A DNA stretch of 64,000 nucleotides from Actinoplanes solisilvae (GCF_003999975.1 NZ_RJAC01000006.1:124001-188000), one strand, 5' to 3'. Counted from the stretch's first letter, positions 27,295-37,020 are shown. Notes: generated by a model from the sequence alone, not told the origin. Numbers and translations are program-made.

Positions 27295-27936
27295 ATGGAC
27301 ATTCTCGTTGCCGGCGGCCACGGCCAGGTCGCCCTTCGCCTGCTCAAGCTGCTCGCCGATCAGGGTCACACCGCCCGCGGCCTGATCCGTACGCCGTCCC
27401 AAGCCGCTGATCTTCAGGCCGTCGGGGCGGTGCCCGTGATCGGTGACCTCGAAAACGACGCGTCCCTCTCGCCGTACGTGAAAGGAGCCGACGCGGTCGT
27501 CTTCGCGGCCGGCGCCGGTGCGGGCAGCGGCCCCGAACGCAAGCGCACTGTCGATCTCGGCGGTGCCGTCAAGCTCGCCGACGCCGCCGTCGACCAGGGC
27601 GTGCGCCGGTACGTGATGGTCTCCTCGATCGGCGCCCACGACCCGTCCTCGGGCGCCGGTTCGATGGGCCCCTACCTGGCCGCCAAGGGCGAGGCCGACG
27701 CGTACGTGACCTCGCGCGCGGACCTTGACTGGACGATCGTGCGCCCCGGGCATCTCACCGACGAACCCGGCACGGGCCTGGTCACCGTCAGCCGCGAGAT
27801 GGGCGGTCGCGGCCCGGTTCCCCGCGACGACGTCGCCGCCGTACTGGCCGCCTGCCTGACCACGCCGGCCACGATCGGGCAGACCTTCGAACTGTTCGCC
27901 GGAACCACCCCGATCGACGAGGCCCTCCGGTTCTGA
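27295..27936 (+). CDS. NAD(P)-binding atypical SDR (SDR_a5-like)
   Basis: 213 residues beginning with MDILVAGGHGQVALRLL, a GxGxxG-like nucleotide site. It has YVMVSSIGAHDP and LDWTIVRPGHLTDEPG, typical of NmrA/SDR_a5 proteins related to YwnB and HSCARG. Without a YxxxK pair in the usual place, catalysis is uncertain and NAD(P)H sensing is possible. ATG is 7 nt after TAGGTT, so a leaderless message of its own is likely, although it lies only 9 bp after the LacI gene. Confidence 0.8.
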   Translation: MDILVAGGHGQVALRLLKLLADQGHTARGLIRTPSQAADLQAVGAVPVIGDLENDASLSPYVKGADAVVFAAGAGAGSGPERKRTVDLGGAVKLADAAVDQGVRRYVMVSSIGAHDPSSGAGSMGPYLAAKGEADAYVTSRADLDWTIVRPGHLTDEPGTGLVTVSREMGGRGPVPRDDVAAVLAACLTTPATIGQTFELFAGTTPIDEALRF

Positions 27937-27975
27937 CACCACATCGGAGGGTGAACAGGCGCTAACGTAGCGCTC

Positions 27976-28689
27976 ATGGGGAGCGAGTCGGACGCGGGCG
28001 CGCTGCTGGCCGCGGGCAGCGAGGCGATGCTCGAGGCCGCCTTCCGCACCGGCGATTTCCTCCCCGCGTGGCAGTTGCTGGAGGGCGCGCGCCGCCAGGC
28101 CTGCGAGACCGAGCAACTCGTCGAAGAGGCGGCCGCCCTCTGCCGGCTGGGCATGCTGGCCCACTTCGCGGCGATCGGCGGCGACCTGCGGCGGGCCGAC
28201 TGGGCCACCGAGGAACGGCTGTTCACCGCGGCGCTGCGCATCCAGCGCGAGGCGGGCGACGCGGCCGGGGCGGCCGAGTCGCTTTTCGGACTCGGCCTGG
28301 TCCACCAGGTGCTGCGCGGCGACTGGGCGACCGCGATGCCGTTCTACACCGAGGCGCTCGAGCTGGCCGAGCGCTACGCCGACGAGATGGTGCGCTCCGA
28401 GGTGCACCGCCACATCGGCTTCTTCCACGTCTTCGTGGCCGGCGACTCCGAGCGCGGGCTGCGGCACCTGCGCATGTCCCAGGTGCTGCGGGAACGCTAC
28501 GGCGACCCGCGCCGGATCGCCACCGGCACCCTCGCGCTCGGCGAGGCCGAGCTGACCGCGGGCAACCTGCCCGAGGCGCTGCGGCTGCTGCGCGAGGCCG
28601 TGCACCAGGCCCGCAAGGCCGGCCTCTCGGCCCAGCGAATCGGCTGGGCCGAGCACGCCCTGTCCGACGCCGAACGCGCCGCCGCCTGA
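27976..28689 (+). CDS. TPR-like repeat protein
   Basis: 237 residues, almost all helical, with paired-helix repeats such as AAGAAESLFGLGLVHQVL, WATAMPFYTEALELAERY and NLPEALRLLREAVHQARKAG. TAACGT lies 8 nt before the ATG. Tetratricopeptide-like proteins usually mediate protein contacts; no catalytic or DNA-binding domain is visible. It precedes an ATPase-only Hsp70 gene, so the two could work together, but that rests on position only. Confidence 0.65.
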   Translation: MGSESDAGALLAAGSEAMLEAAFRTGDFLPAWQLLEGARRQACETEQLVEEAAALCRLGMLAHFAAIGGDLRRADWATEERLFTAALRIQREAGDAAGAAESLFGLGLVHQVLRGDWATAMPFYTEALELAERYADEMVRSEVHRHIGFFHVFVAGDSERGLRHLRMSQVLRERYGDPRRIATGTLALGEAELTAGNLPEALRLLREAVHQARKAGLSAQRIGWAEHALSDAERAAA

Positions 28690-28804
28690 TCCTCGAACGG
28701 CTGTCCTCTGACAGTCGGATGTCCGACGAATCGATCGCGGTGACTTCCGGCGGCCGTAAATTCAGGGTCGGAGCACCGAGCACTGCTGGTCACAGGGGGC
28801 GGCC

Positions 28805-30223
28805 TTGACCGAGCATCCCGACGCGTACCCGTTTTACCATCGTGTGGTCGGGATCGACCTCGGCACCAGCTCGTGCGCGGTCTCGGTGTGGGACGGCGCC
28901 AAGCTTCAGCTCGTGCGCGGCCCGACCGGGGCCATCACCCTGCCCGCCGCGGTCGGTCAGGACCGGTCCGGTCAGGTGATCGCCGGCGTCCCGCCCGCCG
29001 AGGACCCCGAGAACGTCATCGCCGGCATCAAACGCCGGCTCGGCAGCGGCGAGCGTGTCCGGTTCCGCGGCCGCACCTACATGCCCCGTGAGGTCTGCGC
29101 GTTCCTGCTCATCGAGCTCAAGCGGCAGGCCGAGGCGTTCATCGGCGAGCCCGTCCACGACGCGGTCGTGACCGTCTCGGCGGCGGCCGGCGAGGAGCAG
29201 CGGCGGTCCCTGCGCGAGGCGTCCGGGCTGGCCCAGCTCAACGTGCGCCGCCTGGTCGAGGACCCGGTCGCGGCCGCGATGGCGCTGCGCGCGGACACCC
29301 GCCCGGGCGTCTACGCGATCTACGACCTCGGCGGCGGCACCTTCGACGCCTCGGTCGTGCGCGTCGACGACGGCACGGTCGAGGTGCTCGGCACGGCCGG
29401 CGACGAGCGGCTCGGCGGCGACGACTTCGACGAGCTGATCGTCGGTCACGCGCTGCGCCAGATCCGCGAGCGGCACCACGTCGACCTCAGCCAGGACCCG
29501 GCGATCCGCCGCCGGGTGCGGTGGGAGGCCGAGATCCGCAAGCGCGAGCTGTCGACCGCCGACAACACCACGCTCGAGCTGCCGCTGCTCACCGCCACGG
29601 TCAGTGCCAGCGTGTCGCTGAACCGGCGTCACTTCGAGGCGATGATCGAGCCCGACCTGCAGCGCACGCTCGACCTGCTCACCGAGGCGATCGCCGCGGC
29701 CCGCACCGCGCACGGCGTGAGCTGGGCCGACATCGACCAGGTGGTGCTGGCCGGCGGGTCGACCCGGATCCCGGCGATCCGCGACCGGCTGGCCGGCTAT
29801 CTCGGCTGGGGCGGCGCCCGCATCCGCACCGACCACGACGAGATGGTCGCGCGCGGCGCCGGCCTGGTGGCCCGCGACTACGAGCCGGCCTCGCTGTTCG
29901 AGGGCTCGCCGGTCGGGCTGCTCAGCGCCAGCCTGCGGTTGCGGGCCGAGCTCGCCGGGCCGGAGCCGCCGCTGGAGGCCGACGAGCCGGTCGAGACACC
30001 CGACCCACCCGGTCCGGCCGGGCCGCCGGCCGAGACCCCGGCCGATTTTCGCCGCGTGGCCGAGGCCACCTACATGCTGCTCCTGCAGGACGACGACCGG
30101 CTCGCGCTCGCCGCGGCCTACGGCGCCTTCATCACCGCGGTGCAGGCCGCGGCGAGCGACACCAGGCTGGCCGAGCTCGGCGCGGCCCTGAGCACCGAAT
30201 ACGCGAGAGCCGCGGCCGATTAG
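28805..30223 (+). CDS. Hsp70-family protein lacking the substrate-binding domain
   Basis: 472 residues. All three ATPase signatures are present: VVGIDLGTSSCAVSV, IYDLGGGTFDASVVRVDDG, and VVLAGGSTRIPAIRDRL, so the nucleotide domain (about 13-365) looks functional. After it comes a Pro/Glu-rich linker (about 375-410) and a short helical tail instead of the roughly 200-residue peptide-binding domain of DnaK. Starts at TTG 28805 after AGGGGGCGG; GTG 28844 is an alternative. Actinobacteria carry several such DnaK-like ATPases, often of unknown client. Confidence 0.8.
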   Translation: MTEHPDAYPFYHRVVGIDLGTSSCAVSVWDGAKLQLVRGPTGAITLPAAVGQDRSGQVIAGVPPAEDPENVIAGIKRRLGSGERVRFRGRTYMPREVCAFLLIELKRQAEAFIGEPVHDAVVTVSAAAGEEQRRSLREASGLAQLNVRRLVEDPVAAAMALRADTRPGVYAIYDLGGGTFDASVVRVDDGTVEVLGTAGDERLGGDDFDELIVGHALRQIRERHHVDLSQDPAIRRRVRWEAEIRKRELSTADNTTLELPLLTATVSASVSLNRRHFEAMIEPDLQRTLDLLTEAIAAARTAHGVSWADIDQVVLAGGSTRIPAIRDRLAGYLGWGGARIRTDHDEMVARGAGLVARDYEPASLFEGSPVGLLSASLRLRAELAGPEPPLEADEPVETPDPPGPAGPPAETPADFRRVAEATYMLLLQDDDRLALAAAYGAFITAVQAAASDTRLAELGAALSTEYARAAAD

Positions 30224-30232
30224 GCTGAGCTG

Positions 30233-31138
30233 ATGCTGATCAGTTGCGGGGCTCCGGTGGCGGGAGCATGGGCCGGCCCGGTGTCGCTGGGCGAGTTCGC
30301 GGCGCGGGCCGAGCAGCTCGGCTACAGCGGGCTCTGGTCGTTCCAGCGGCTGCTGGTCGGCGCCGAGCAGGCGATGCTGCCGGTCTATCACAGCGTGCTC
30401 GACCCGATGATCGCGCTGACCTGGGCCGCCGCGCACACCAGCACGATCCGCCTCGGCGTCGCCGTGATCAACATTCCGTACGTGTCGCCGGCCTACCTGG
30501 CCAAGCAGGCCGCGACCCTCGACGTGCTGTCCGGCGGGCGACTCGACCTCGGCCTGGGCACCGGCTGGTCCGAGCCCGAGTTCCGGGCCACCGGCTCCGA
30601 CCCGAACCCGCGCGGCCGGCGCGTGGCCGAATACCTGGCCGTGCTCGGCACCCTGTGGAACGACCCGGTGGCGTCCTTCGACGGCGACCTCTACCGGGTG
30701 CCGCCGAGCACGATGGCGCCGTCGCCGGTGCAGGCGGGCGGGCCGCCGGTGCTGCTCGGCGGTACGGCCGACGTGGCGCTGCGGCGGGCCGGCCGGCTGG
30801 CCGCGGGCTGGGTCAGCAGCAGCCGGCTGAGCTTCGACGAGGTCGCGCGCGGCACCCAGATCGTGCGGCGAGCGGCCGAGGAGGCCGGTCGAGACCCCGA
30901 CGCCGTACGCATCGTGGTGCGCGCCGTCGTGCACCCGGGGCTGCGCGACGATGCCGTACCGCTGTCCGGTGGGTGGGATCAGATCCGGGCCGGCGCCGAT
31001 CGCTACGCGGCCGCGGGCGTGACGGAACTGTTCTACGACCTCAACTGGGACCCGCTGATCGGGGCGCCCGACGCCGACCCGCGGGTGGCCCGGGAACGCG
31101 CCGAGGAGATCCTCACGGCGCTGGCCCCGCGCCGTTGA
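30233..31138 (+). CDS. LLM-class F420-dependent (or FMN) oxidoreductase
   Basis: 301 residues with a luciferase-like TIM barrel. LGVAVINIPYVSPAYLAKQAATLDVLSGGR as a region (residues about 77-106) and LGLGTGWSEPEF are standard for actinobacterial F420-dependent LLM enzymes. ATG is 6 nt after TAGGCT, suggesting a leaderless message. Substrate unknown; no pathway partner adjacent. Confidence 0.82.
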   Translation: MLISCGAPVAGAWAGPVSLGEFAARAEQLGYSGLWSFQRLLVGAEQAMLPVYHSVLDPMIALTWAAAHTSTIRLGVAVINIPYVSPAYLAKQAATLDVLSGGRLDLGLGTGWSEPEFRATGSDPNPRGRRVAEYLAVLGTLWNDPVASFDGDLYRVPPSTMAPSPVQAGGPPVLLGGTADVALRRAGRLAAGWVSSSRLSFDEVARGTQIVRRAAEEAGRDPDAVRIVVRAVVHPGLRDDAVPLSGGWDQIRAGADRYAAAGVTELFYDLNWDPLIGAPDADPRVARERAEEILTALAPRR

Positions 31139-31912
31139 CGTCACTTTGTGTTATCTAGCCCTCGCTGCCCGGCTGACAGCGTTGTCACGGGGCGTCGTGG
31201 CAGCAAGCACGTGACGTGGCCCACGCTCCCATCGGTCCGCCTGTCATAGCCGGGAGTACCTCCGGGGTAGCTCTTCGTCTATGTCACCGACAGTTCTGCG
31301 TAGACGCTCTTCGAACCGTGGAATAGCCCCGAATGGGGGTCCCAATCGTTATAGGGAATGGCCCGCGCCGCCCTATCGGACCCATTCCGAGGCTTACTCC
31401 GCGTAGTCCCGGCCGCACCGTCGGGCTGGCGCGACCACCACGGAACCGCGTCCCGTACGGCGGGATGGCCGTCGATACGGTCCCGGGTTCACGTCGCGAC
31501 CGCAGATCTTGCGTCACCTGGGGTTCCTGACCGGAGGAATCAACGGCGCCCACCGGCCACGATCGACACTGCGCGGAAACTCGGCCGAAACAGCGACCTG
31601 CCGTCAACCCCGTTCATCTTCGATAACTTTGCGCAACAGTACGATTGCCCTCTGACTTTCCAATGCGGACATCGGAGACAAAGTTGATCGTCGATATGGG
31701 TGGTTTGAGGGGGAGCGCGGGGCTTCGCACCGTCCACAGGGGGCACTCGCAGTGACGTTGATCATGCACGACTTTCAGCGGGCCGTTATTCATTCGATGC
31801 GTCAACTCATTTCCTACGCCCCCGATTCGGGTTACCTTTCCCCCCGCAGCATCCGAAAACCTCTCACGCACGACGCATGTGAGGTGTGTCGTTCGATGGA
31901 GGTGACCGTCGC
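31139..31912. other. 774-bp region without a credible gene
   Basis: Short open frames on both strands have poor third-position GC bias, no ribosome sites and no recognisable domains. The region is less GC-rich in its second half. It holds a LacI-type operator at 31174-31187 near its left end and must contain the promoter of the transporter operon that starts at 31913; I could not pick a convincing -35/-10 pair. It may be the residue of a lost gene. Confidence 0.5.
31174..31187. promoter_or_regulatory. LacI-type operator, class TGACANCGTTGTCA
   Basis: TGACAGCGTTGTCA has perfect TGACA/TGTCA arms. It differs at one base from the site at 61412-61425 before the sugar transporter. It lies 36 bp after the LLM gene stop and about 730 bp before the oligopeptide transporter operon. 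Confidence 0.55.
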
Positions 31913-32938
31913 TTGGAACCGCTGATCGAAGAGGCCGAGCTCGCCCGCACAGGCGCGCCGACCGACGCGATGGCAGCGCCGACCGGTGGGCAGAACACGA
32001 AGGTGAACACCCGGCGGAAGTCGCCGACCCAGATCGCCCTCGCGCGCCTGCGCAAGGACAAGGTCGCAGTCGTCTGCGGGAGCATCTTCCTGTTCTTCGT
32101 ACTTGTCGCGATCTTCGCGCCGTTGCTGGCCAAGCTGGAGGGTCAGGACACGACCACCCTTCATCAAGACCTGATCGACCAGTACGGCTTCCCGACGATC
32201 GGGCCGACGTCCGAGCACTGGTTCGGCGTCGAGCCACGCCTGGGCCGCGACCTGTTCGCCCGGTTCGTCTACGGCGCACGGCCGTCGTTCATCGTCGCCG
32301 GCTCGGTCACCGTGATCACGACGATCATCGGCGTCTGCTTCGGACTCATCGCCGGCTTCATCGGTGGCTGGCTCGACCGGGTGATCTCCTGGGTCATCGA
32401 CTTCGTCCTGAGCCTGCCCTACCTGCTGTTCGCCATCGCCGTCCCGGCCGTGCTGCTTTCCTTCTTCGTCGGCACAGCCGAGGACGCGGCCGCGCAAGAC
32501 GTGTCGACGGCACGCTTCTACGCCTTGATCATCGTGCTCTCCTTCTTCGGCTGGGCCAGCCTCGCGCGGCTCATCCGCGGCGAGGTGCTCTCGCTGCGCG
32601 AGCGGGAGTTCGTCGCCGCGGCGAAGGTGCTCGGCGTGCCGACGCACAAGATCCTTTTCAAGGAGTTGCTGCCGAATCTGGTGGCGCCCATCGTCATCTC
32701 GGTCTCGCTGGCCCTGCCGACCTACATCGTCACCGAGGCCGGCCTGACCTATCTCGGAGTCGGTCTCACCGAGCCGACCCCGTCCTGGGGCCTGACGATC
32801 GCCAACGCGCAGACCTTCTACCGGGCCGATCCGCTCTACCTGTGGATCCCGGTAGCGGCCATCACGATCGTCGTGCTTTCGCTGAGCCTGCTCGGTGACT
32901 CGATCCGTGACGCATTTGATCCCCGCACCCGACGGTGA
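31913..32938 (+). CDS. oligopeptide/dipeptide ABC transporter permease (OppC/DppC type)
   Basis: 341 residues if started at TTG 31913, which has GGAGG ten nt upstream; GTG 31886 in the same frame is the alternative (350 residues). The cytoplasmic N-terminus is followed by a helix (VVCGSIFLFFVLVAIFAPLL) and an external domain. The inner-membrane coupling loop EFVAAAKVLGVPTHKILFKELLPN is the EAA motif that docks to the ATPase. C-terminal helices complete the six expected. First gene of a five-gene importer, an unusual order with the C permease ahead of the binding protein. Confidence 0.85.
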   Translation: MEPLIEEAELARTGAPTDAMAAPTGGQNTKVNTRRKSPTQIALARLRKDKVAVVCGSIFLFFVLVAIFAPLLAKLEGQDTTTLHQDLIDQYGFPTIGPTSEHWFGVEPRLGRDLFARFVYGARPSFIVAGSVTVITTIIGVCFGLIAGFIGGWLDRVISWVIDFVLSLPYLLFAIAVPAVLLSFFVGTAEDAAAQDVSTARFYALIIVLSFFGWASLARLIRGEVLSLREREFVAAAKVLGVPTHKILFKELLPNLVAPIVISVSLALPTYIVTEAGLTYLGVGLTEPTPSWGLTIANAQTFYRADPLYLWIPVAAITIVVLSLSLLGDSIRDAFDPRTRR

Positions 32939-32969
32939 CGTGGTGACGCCCAGAATGAGAAGAGGAGAA

Positions 32970-34718
32970 ATGGCAAGGCGATTTACTGTCGCTGTAGCGG
33001 CAACCGCCGCCGCGGCGCTCGGCCTCGCAGGCTGCAGCAGCCCGTCGTCGAACAACGACAACACGGGCGGTGCGAACGACACCGGCAAGATCACCCAGCA
33101 CGCCAACGCGACCGACCCGAACGCGAAGGGCCCGGCGAAGGACGTTCCCGGTTCCCGCAAGGGCGGCAACCTCACCGTGCAGGCGCAGGTCACGCCGAAC
33201 ACGTTCGACCCGACGGACATCTACTACGTCGACTCGAACGAGATCGGCAAGATGATCTTCCGCACGCCGACCCAGTTCGACATCCGTGACGGCAAGCCCA
33301 CGCTCGTCCCGGACCTCACCGACCTGGGCACCCCGTCGGCCGACAAGCTGTCGTGGACGTTCAAGATGCAGCCCGGCATCAAGTACGAGGACGGCACCGA
33401 GGTCAAGGTCGAGGACCTGGCGTACTCGATCAAGCGGTCCTTCGCGCACGACGTGTTCCAGAACGGCCCCACGTACCAGATGTCGTACTTCAAGGACGGC
33501 GACAAGTACAAGGGCCCGTACAAGGACGGCGACACCTACGCCGGCGTGGAGACCCAGGGCACCGACACCCTGATCATCCACCTGTCGAAGCAGTTCCAGG
33601 ACCTGCCGTTCTACCTGACCTTCCCGATGTTCACCCCCATCCCGAAGGCCAAGGACACCAAGCAGGAGTACAAGAACCACCCGCTGTCGACGGGCCCGTA
33701 CAAGTTCAAGTCCTACCAGGCCGGCACCTCGCTGGTCCTGGAGAAGAACACGAACTGGGACCCGAACACCGACCCGGCTCGCCACCAGTACCCGGACACC
33801 GTCAACTTCAAGTGGGGCGTTGACGCCGTCAAGGCGCAGCAGGCGATCCTGAACAGCTCGGGCACGGAAGACGCGAACTCGATCAACTACGACAACGTTG
33901 ACGCGACGCTGATCCCGCAGCTCACCGGTGACAAGAAGGAGCAGCTGGTTCAGGGCGAGAGCCCCTGCAACCGCGTGTTCCAGCTCGACACCCGCAAGAT
34001 CCCGCTGGAGGTCCGCAAGGCGATCGCCAAGGCGTACCCGTACGACGCGATCTACAAGGCCGCTGGTCTGAGCGACTACGTCGCCGAGCGTTCCAGCACC
34101 ATCCTGCCGCCCTCGGTTCCGGGCTACGAGAAGTACACCCCGGTCGAGGACCTGGACGGCGAGGGCGCGGGCGACCCGGCCGCGGCCAAGGCGATGCTGG
34201 AGGCCGCCGGTAAGGCCGGCTTCGAGCTCAGCTGGTACTACGACAACACCAAGCCGATCGCGCAGCAGGTCGCCCAGGTTCGCGCCGACGCGCTGACCAA
34301 GGCCGGCTTCGTCGTCAAGCCGATCGGTGTCGCCACGGCCGACCTCCGCAAGAAGGTCGGCGACTACGACGCCCCGGTCAACATGGGCCAGAGCCCGGCC
34401 GGCTGGTGCTCGGACTGGCCGTCCGGCGGTTCGTGGTTCCCGGTCCTCTTCCGCTCGCAGAGCATCGACGAGGGTCAGAGCTGGGGCATGCTGAGCGACA
34501 AGGCTCTCGACAAGGAGATCGACGACATCGCCAGCCTCCCGGCTGACCAGTCGCAGTCGAAGTGGGCTGCTCTGGACAAGAAGATCCTGGAGCAGTACGT
34601 CGCGATCCCGTGGTACTACGACAAGATGGCCGTCATCAAGGGCAAGAACGTCGGCACCACGACCGGCGACCCGACGATGGGCGTCCCGAACTTCGGCAAC
34701 ATGTACCTCAAGAGCTGA
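32970..34718 (+). CDS. peptide/nickel-type ABC transporter substrate-binding lipoprotein (SBP family 5)
   Basis: 582 residues. Signal sequence with lipobox LAGCSS puts the lipid-bearing Cys near residue 23. ATG 32970 is preceded closely by GAGGAG; an upstream ATG at 32955 would add five residues. Family 5 features include GGNLTVQAQVTPNTFDPT, a LSWTFKMQPGIKYEDG strand region, and ECD-like ADLRKKVGDYDAPVN. Codon use is more biased than in the neighbours, consistent with high expression. A long hairpin follows the stop, as is common for binding-protein genes made in excess over the permeases. Confidence 0.88.
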   Translation: MARRFTVAVAATAAAALGLAGCSSPSSNNDNTGGANDTGKITQHANATDPNAKGPAKDVPGSRKGGNLTVQAQVTPNTFDPTDIYYVDSNEIGKMIFRTPTQFDIRDGKPTLVPDLTDLGTPSADKLSWTFKMQPGIKYEDGTEVKVEDLAYSIKRSFAHDVFQNGPTYQMSYFKDGDKYKGPYKDGDTYAGVETQGTDTLIIHLSKQFQDLPFYLTFPMFTPIPKAKDTKQEYKNHPLSTGPYKFKSYQAGTSLVLEKNTNWDPNTDPARHQYPDTVNFKWGVDAVKAQQAILNSSGTEDANSINYDNVDATLIPQLTGDKKEQLVQGESPCNRVFQLDTRKIPLEVRKAIAKAYPYDAIYKAAGLSDYVAERSSTILPPSVPGYEKYTPVEDLDGEGAGDPAAAKAMLEAAGKAGFELSWYYDNTKPIAQQVAQVRADALTKAGFVVKPIGVATADLRKKVGDYDAPVNMGQSPAGWCSDWPSGGSWFPVLFRSQSIDEGQSWGMLSDKALDKEIDDIASLPADQSQSKWAALDKKILEQYVAIPWYYDKMAVIKGKNVGTTTGDPTMGVPNFGNMYLKS

Positions 34719-34751
34719 AGTCCGCGTTAGACGGTAGTAACAAGCAGTAAA

Positions 34752-34800
34752 CCGGGGTGGTCCGGTCCGCGTCCTCCGACGGCGGGCTGGGCCACCCCGG
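34752..34800 (+). terminator. intra-operon hairpin after the binding-protein gene
   Basis: CCGGGGTGG (34752-34760) pairs with CCACCCCGG (34792-34800) around a GC-rich 31-nt interior. No T-run. Placed between binding protein and permease, it probably protects the upstream mRNA or partly attenuates transcription. Confidence 0.55.
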
Positions 34801-34896
34801 GCGTAAGTCGAACCGGCGTGACGGCAACCGTTCCCGCCCGCCGTCGTAAACCACCGGGAACACCCACCCGGCGCCGTGATGAAAGAGGAGCAAGCG

Positions 34897-35874
34897 GTGC
34901 TGCTGTACATCTTGAAACGCGTCCTGAGCGCGATCTCCGTCGTGATCGTGACGCTGGTGGCCAGCTTCGCGTTGTTCTTCCTGGCGCCCACCGACCCGGC
35001 CGGCGTGATCTGCGGCCCGCGCTGCACCCCCGACCGGGTGGCCGACATCGAGAACAGCCTCGGCCTGAACAAGCCGGCGCTGGAGCAGATCGGCAGCTAC
35101 ATGAAGGGCATCGTCGTCGGGCGCGAGTACAGCGCCGGTGGCACCGTCCAGCACTGTGACGCGCCCTGCCTCGGCTACTCGTACACCCTCGGCCAGCCGG
35201 TGACCAAGCTCCTCGCGCAGGCGCTGCCGGTCACCATCTCGATCGTCATCGGCGGCGCGGTCGTCTATCTGATCGTCGGCGTCCTCGCCGGCACGATCGC
35301 CGCCCAGGTCAGAGGGAGCTCGCTCGACAAGGCGGTGGTCGGCACGACGTTGTTCGTGCAGTCGATCCCCTACTTCGTCTTCGCGCTGATCGTGGCCCTC
35401 TACGCCACCTTCCTGCCGGAAACGCGCTATACCCCGTTCCTGGAGAATCCGCTGACCTGGGCCAGCGGGTTACTCGCGGCCTGGCTCTGCATCGGCGTCA
35501 CCAACGCGGCGGCGTACACGCGCTACTCCCGGGCCTCGATGATCGAGACGCTCGGCCAGGACTACATCCGCACCGCGACCTCGAAGGGCATCAGCCGCCG
35601 CCGCGTCGTCTATCGGCACGGCCTGCGCGCGGGCCTCACCCCGGTCGTCACGATCTTCGGCATCGACCTCGCGTTCCAGCTCACCGGCGCGATCTTCACC
35701 GAGAGCATCTTCGGCCTGCCCGGCCTGGGCCAGCTCACCCTGCGGGCCTTCGGCCAGTACGACCTGCCCGTCCTGCTGGGCGGTGTGCTCGTCGGCTCGG
35801 TGGTCCTCGTGTTGATGAACCTCGTCGTGGACATCGCGTACACCATCCTCGACCCCCGGGTACGCCTCGGATGA
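34897..35874 (+). CDS. oligopeptide/dipeptide ABC transporter permease (OppB/DppB type)
   Basis: 325 residues from GTG 34897, seven nt after AGAGGAG; an ATG 21 bp upstream would place the ribosome site inside the gene. LYILKRVLSAISVVIVTLVASFALFFL is the first helix (residues about 3-29). The EAA loop is DYIRTATSKGISRRRVVYRHGLR. The external loop after helix 1 contains two CxxxC-like Cys groups (ICGPRCTP; HCDAPCLG), a detail often seen in actinobacterial homologues. Partner of the permease at 31913. Confidence 0.87.
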   Translation: MLLYILKRVLSAISVVIVTLVASFALFFLAPTDPAGVICGPRCTPDRVADIENSLGLNKPALEQIGSYMKGIVVGREYSAGGTVQHCDAPCLGYSYTLGQPVTKLLAQALPVTISIVIGGAVVYLIVGVLAGTIAAQVRGSSLDKAVVGTTLFVQSIPYFVFALIVALYATFLPETRYTPFLENPLTWASGLLAAWLCIGVTNAAAYTRYSRASMIETLGQDYIRTATSKGISRRRVVYRHGLRAGLTPVVTIFGIDLAFQLTGAIFTESIFGLPGLGQLTLRAFGQYDLPVLLGGVLVGSVVLVLMNLVVDIAYTILDPRVRLG

Positions 35875-35923
35875 CCCCGCGCAGCGTTCCCCTCTCCCCA
35901 CCCCGCAGCACGAAGGCGGCAGC

Positions 35924-37012
35924 ATGAGCGACACGACCACTCCGGGCCCGCAGACGGTGACCCGCGTTCCCCGCGAGACGGCGGCGAGCGAGGAGGCCTA
36001 TCTCGAGGTCACCGACCTGCAGGTGCAGTTCCCGACGGCCGACGGCCTGGTCCGGGCCGTGCAGGGCCTGAGCTACTCGGTCCCGCTGCGCCGCACCCTG
36101 GCGATCGTCGGCGAGTCCGGCTCGGGCAAGAGCGTCTCCAGCATGGCGGTCCTGGGCCTGCACGACCGCAAGGTCGCCCGCATCTCCGGGTCCATCAAGG
36201 TCGGTGGCCGCGAGGTCGTCGGCATGAGCGACAAGGACCTCGAGGGCTACCGCGGCGGCGACGCGGCGATGATCTTCCAGGACCCGCAGTCGTCCCTGCA
36301 CCCCTACTTCACGGTCGGCGACCAGATCGTGGAGTCGTACCGGGCGCACCACAGTGTCAGCAAGCGCAAGGCCAAGGACCGGGCGATCGACATGCTCGGC
36401 CGGGTCGGCATCCCGAACCCGCGCCGCCGCGTCGACCAGTACCCGCACGAGTTCTCGGGCGGCATGCGGCAGCGCGCGATGATCGCTATGGCGCTGGTCA
36501 ACGACCCCAAGCTGCTGATCGCCGACGAGCCGACCACGGCCCTCGACGTGACCGTGCAGGCGCAGATCCTCGACCTGATCGCCGACCTGCAGCGTGACTT
36601 CGGCTCCGCGGTCGTCTTCATCACGCACGACCTCGGGGTGGTGGCCGAGATCGCCGACGACATCCTGGTGATGTACGCCGGCACGGCCGTCGAGCACGGG
36701 CCGGTCAACAAGATTCTCGGCGAGCCCCTGCACCCGTACGCCTGGGGTCTGCTCGAAAGCATCCCGGCGCTGACCGGTGAACCCCAGCCGCTGCACCCGA
36801 TCCCCGGTTCGCCGCCCAGCCTGCTGGCCGTGCCGAGCGGCTGCCCGTTCCACCCGCGGTGCGAGTTCAAGGACCGCGTGCCGGGTGACCTTTGCACCAC
36901 CCTCAAGCCGGACCTGATCTCGCGGACGTCGGACCACGGTCGCACCTCGCGGTGCCACCTGAAGGACCCCGACCGGATCTTCGAGATCGACGTCCTGCCC
37001 CGGCTGCCTTAG
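35924..37012 (+). CDS. oligopeptide ABC transporter ATP-binding protein (OppD/DppD type)
   Basis: 362 residues. Walker A GESGSGKS, signature [15 protein letters not shown], Walker [13 protein letters not shown], and H-loop FITHDLGVV are all intact. The C-terminal oligopeptide-transporter extension has the Cys pattern [10 protein letters not shown]...LC...RCH that ligates an iron-sulfur cluster in some homologues. ATG follows AAGGCGG. Together with the next ATPase it powers the importer. Confidence 0.92.
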   Translation: MSDTTTPGPQTVTRVPRETAASEEAYLEVTDLQVQFPTADGLVRAVQGLSYSVPLRRTLAIVGESGSGKSVSSMAVLGLHDRKVARISGSIKVGGREVVGMSDKDLEGYRGGDAAMIFQDPQSSLHPYFTVGDQIVESYRAHHSVSKRKAKDRAIDMLGRVGIPNPRRRVDQYPHEFSGGMRQRAMIAMALVNDPKLLIADEPTTALDVTVQAQILDLIADLQRDFGSAVVFITHDLGVVAEIADDILVMYAGTAVEHGPVNKILGEPLHPYAWGLLESIPALTGEPQPLHPIPGSPPSLLAVPSGCPFHPRCEFKDRVPGDLCTTLKPDLISRTSDHGRTSRCHLKDPDRIFEIDVLPRLP

Positions 37013-37020
37013 GACCGACC

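Noticed and set aside
26053..28656. Very long open frame (over 860 codons) on the minus strand
   Set aside because: It lies antisense to three well-supported plus-strand genes and arises from GC-rich third positions; its translation is low-complexity with no domains.
28790..31144. 784-codon minus-strand frame
   Set aside because: Covers Hsp70 and LLM genes in reverse; same codon-bias artefact.
31358..31687. 109-codon frame in the large gap
   Set aside because: No start signal, poor codon-position bias and no domain.
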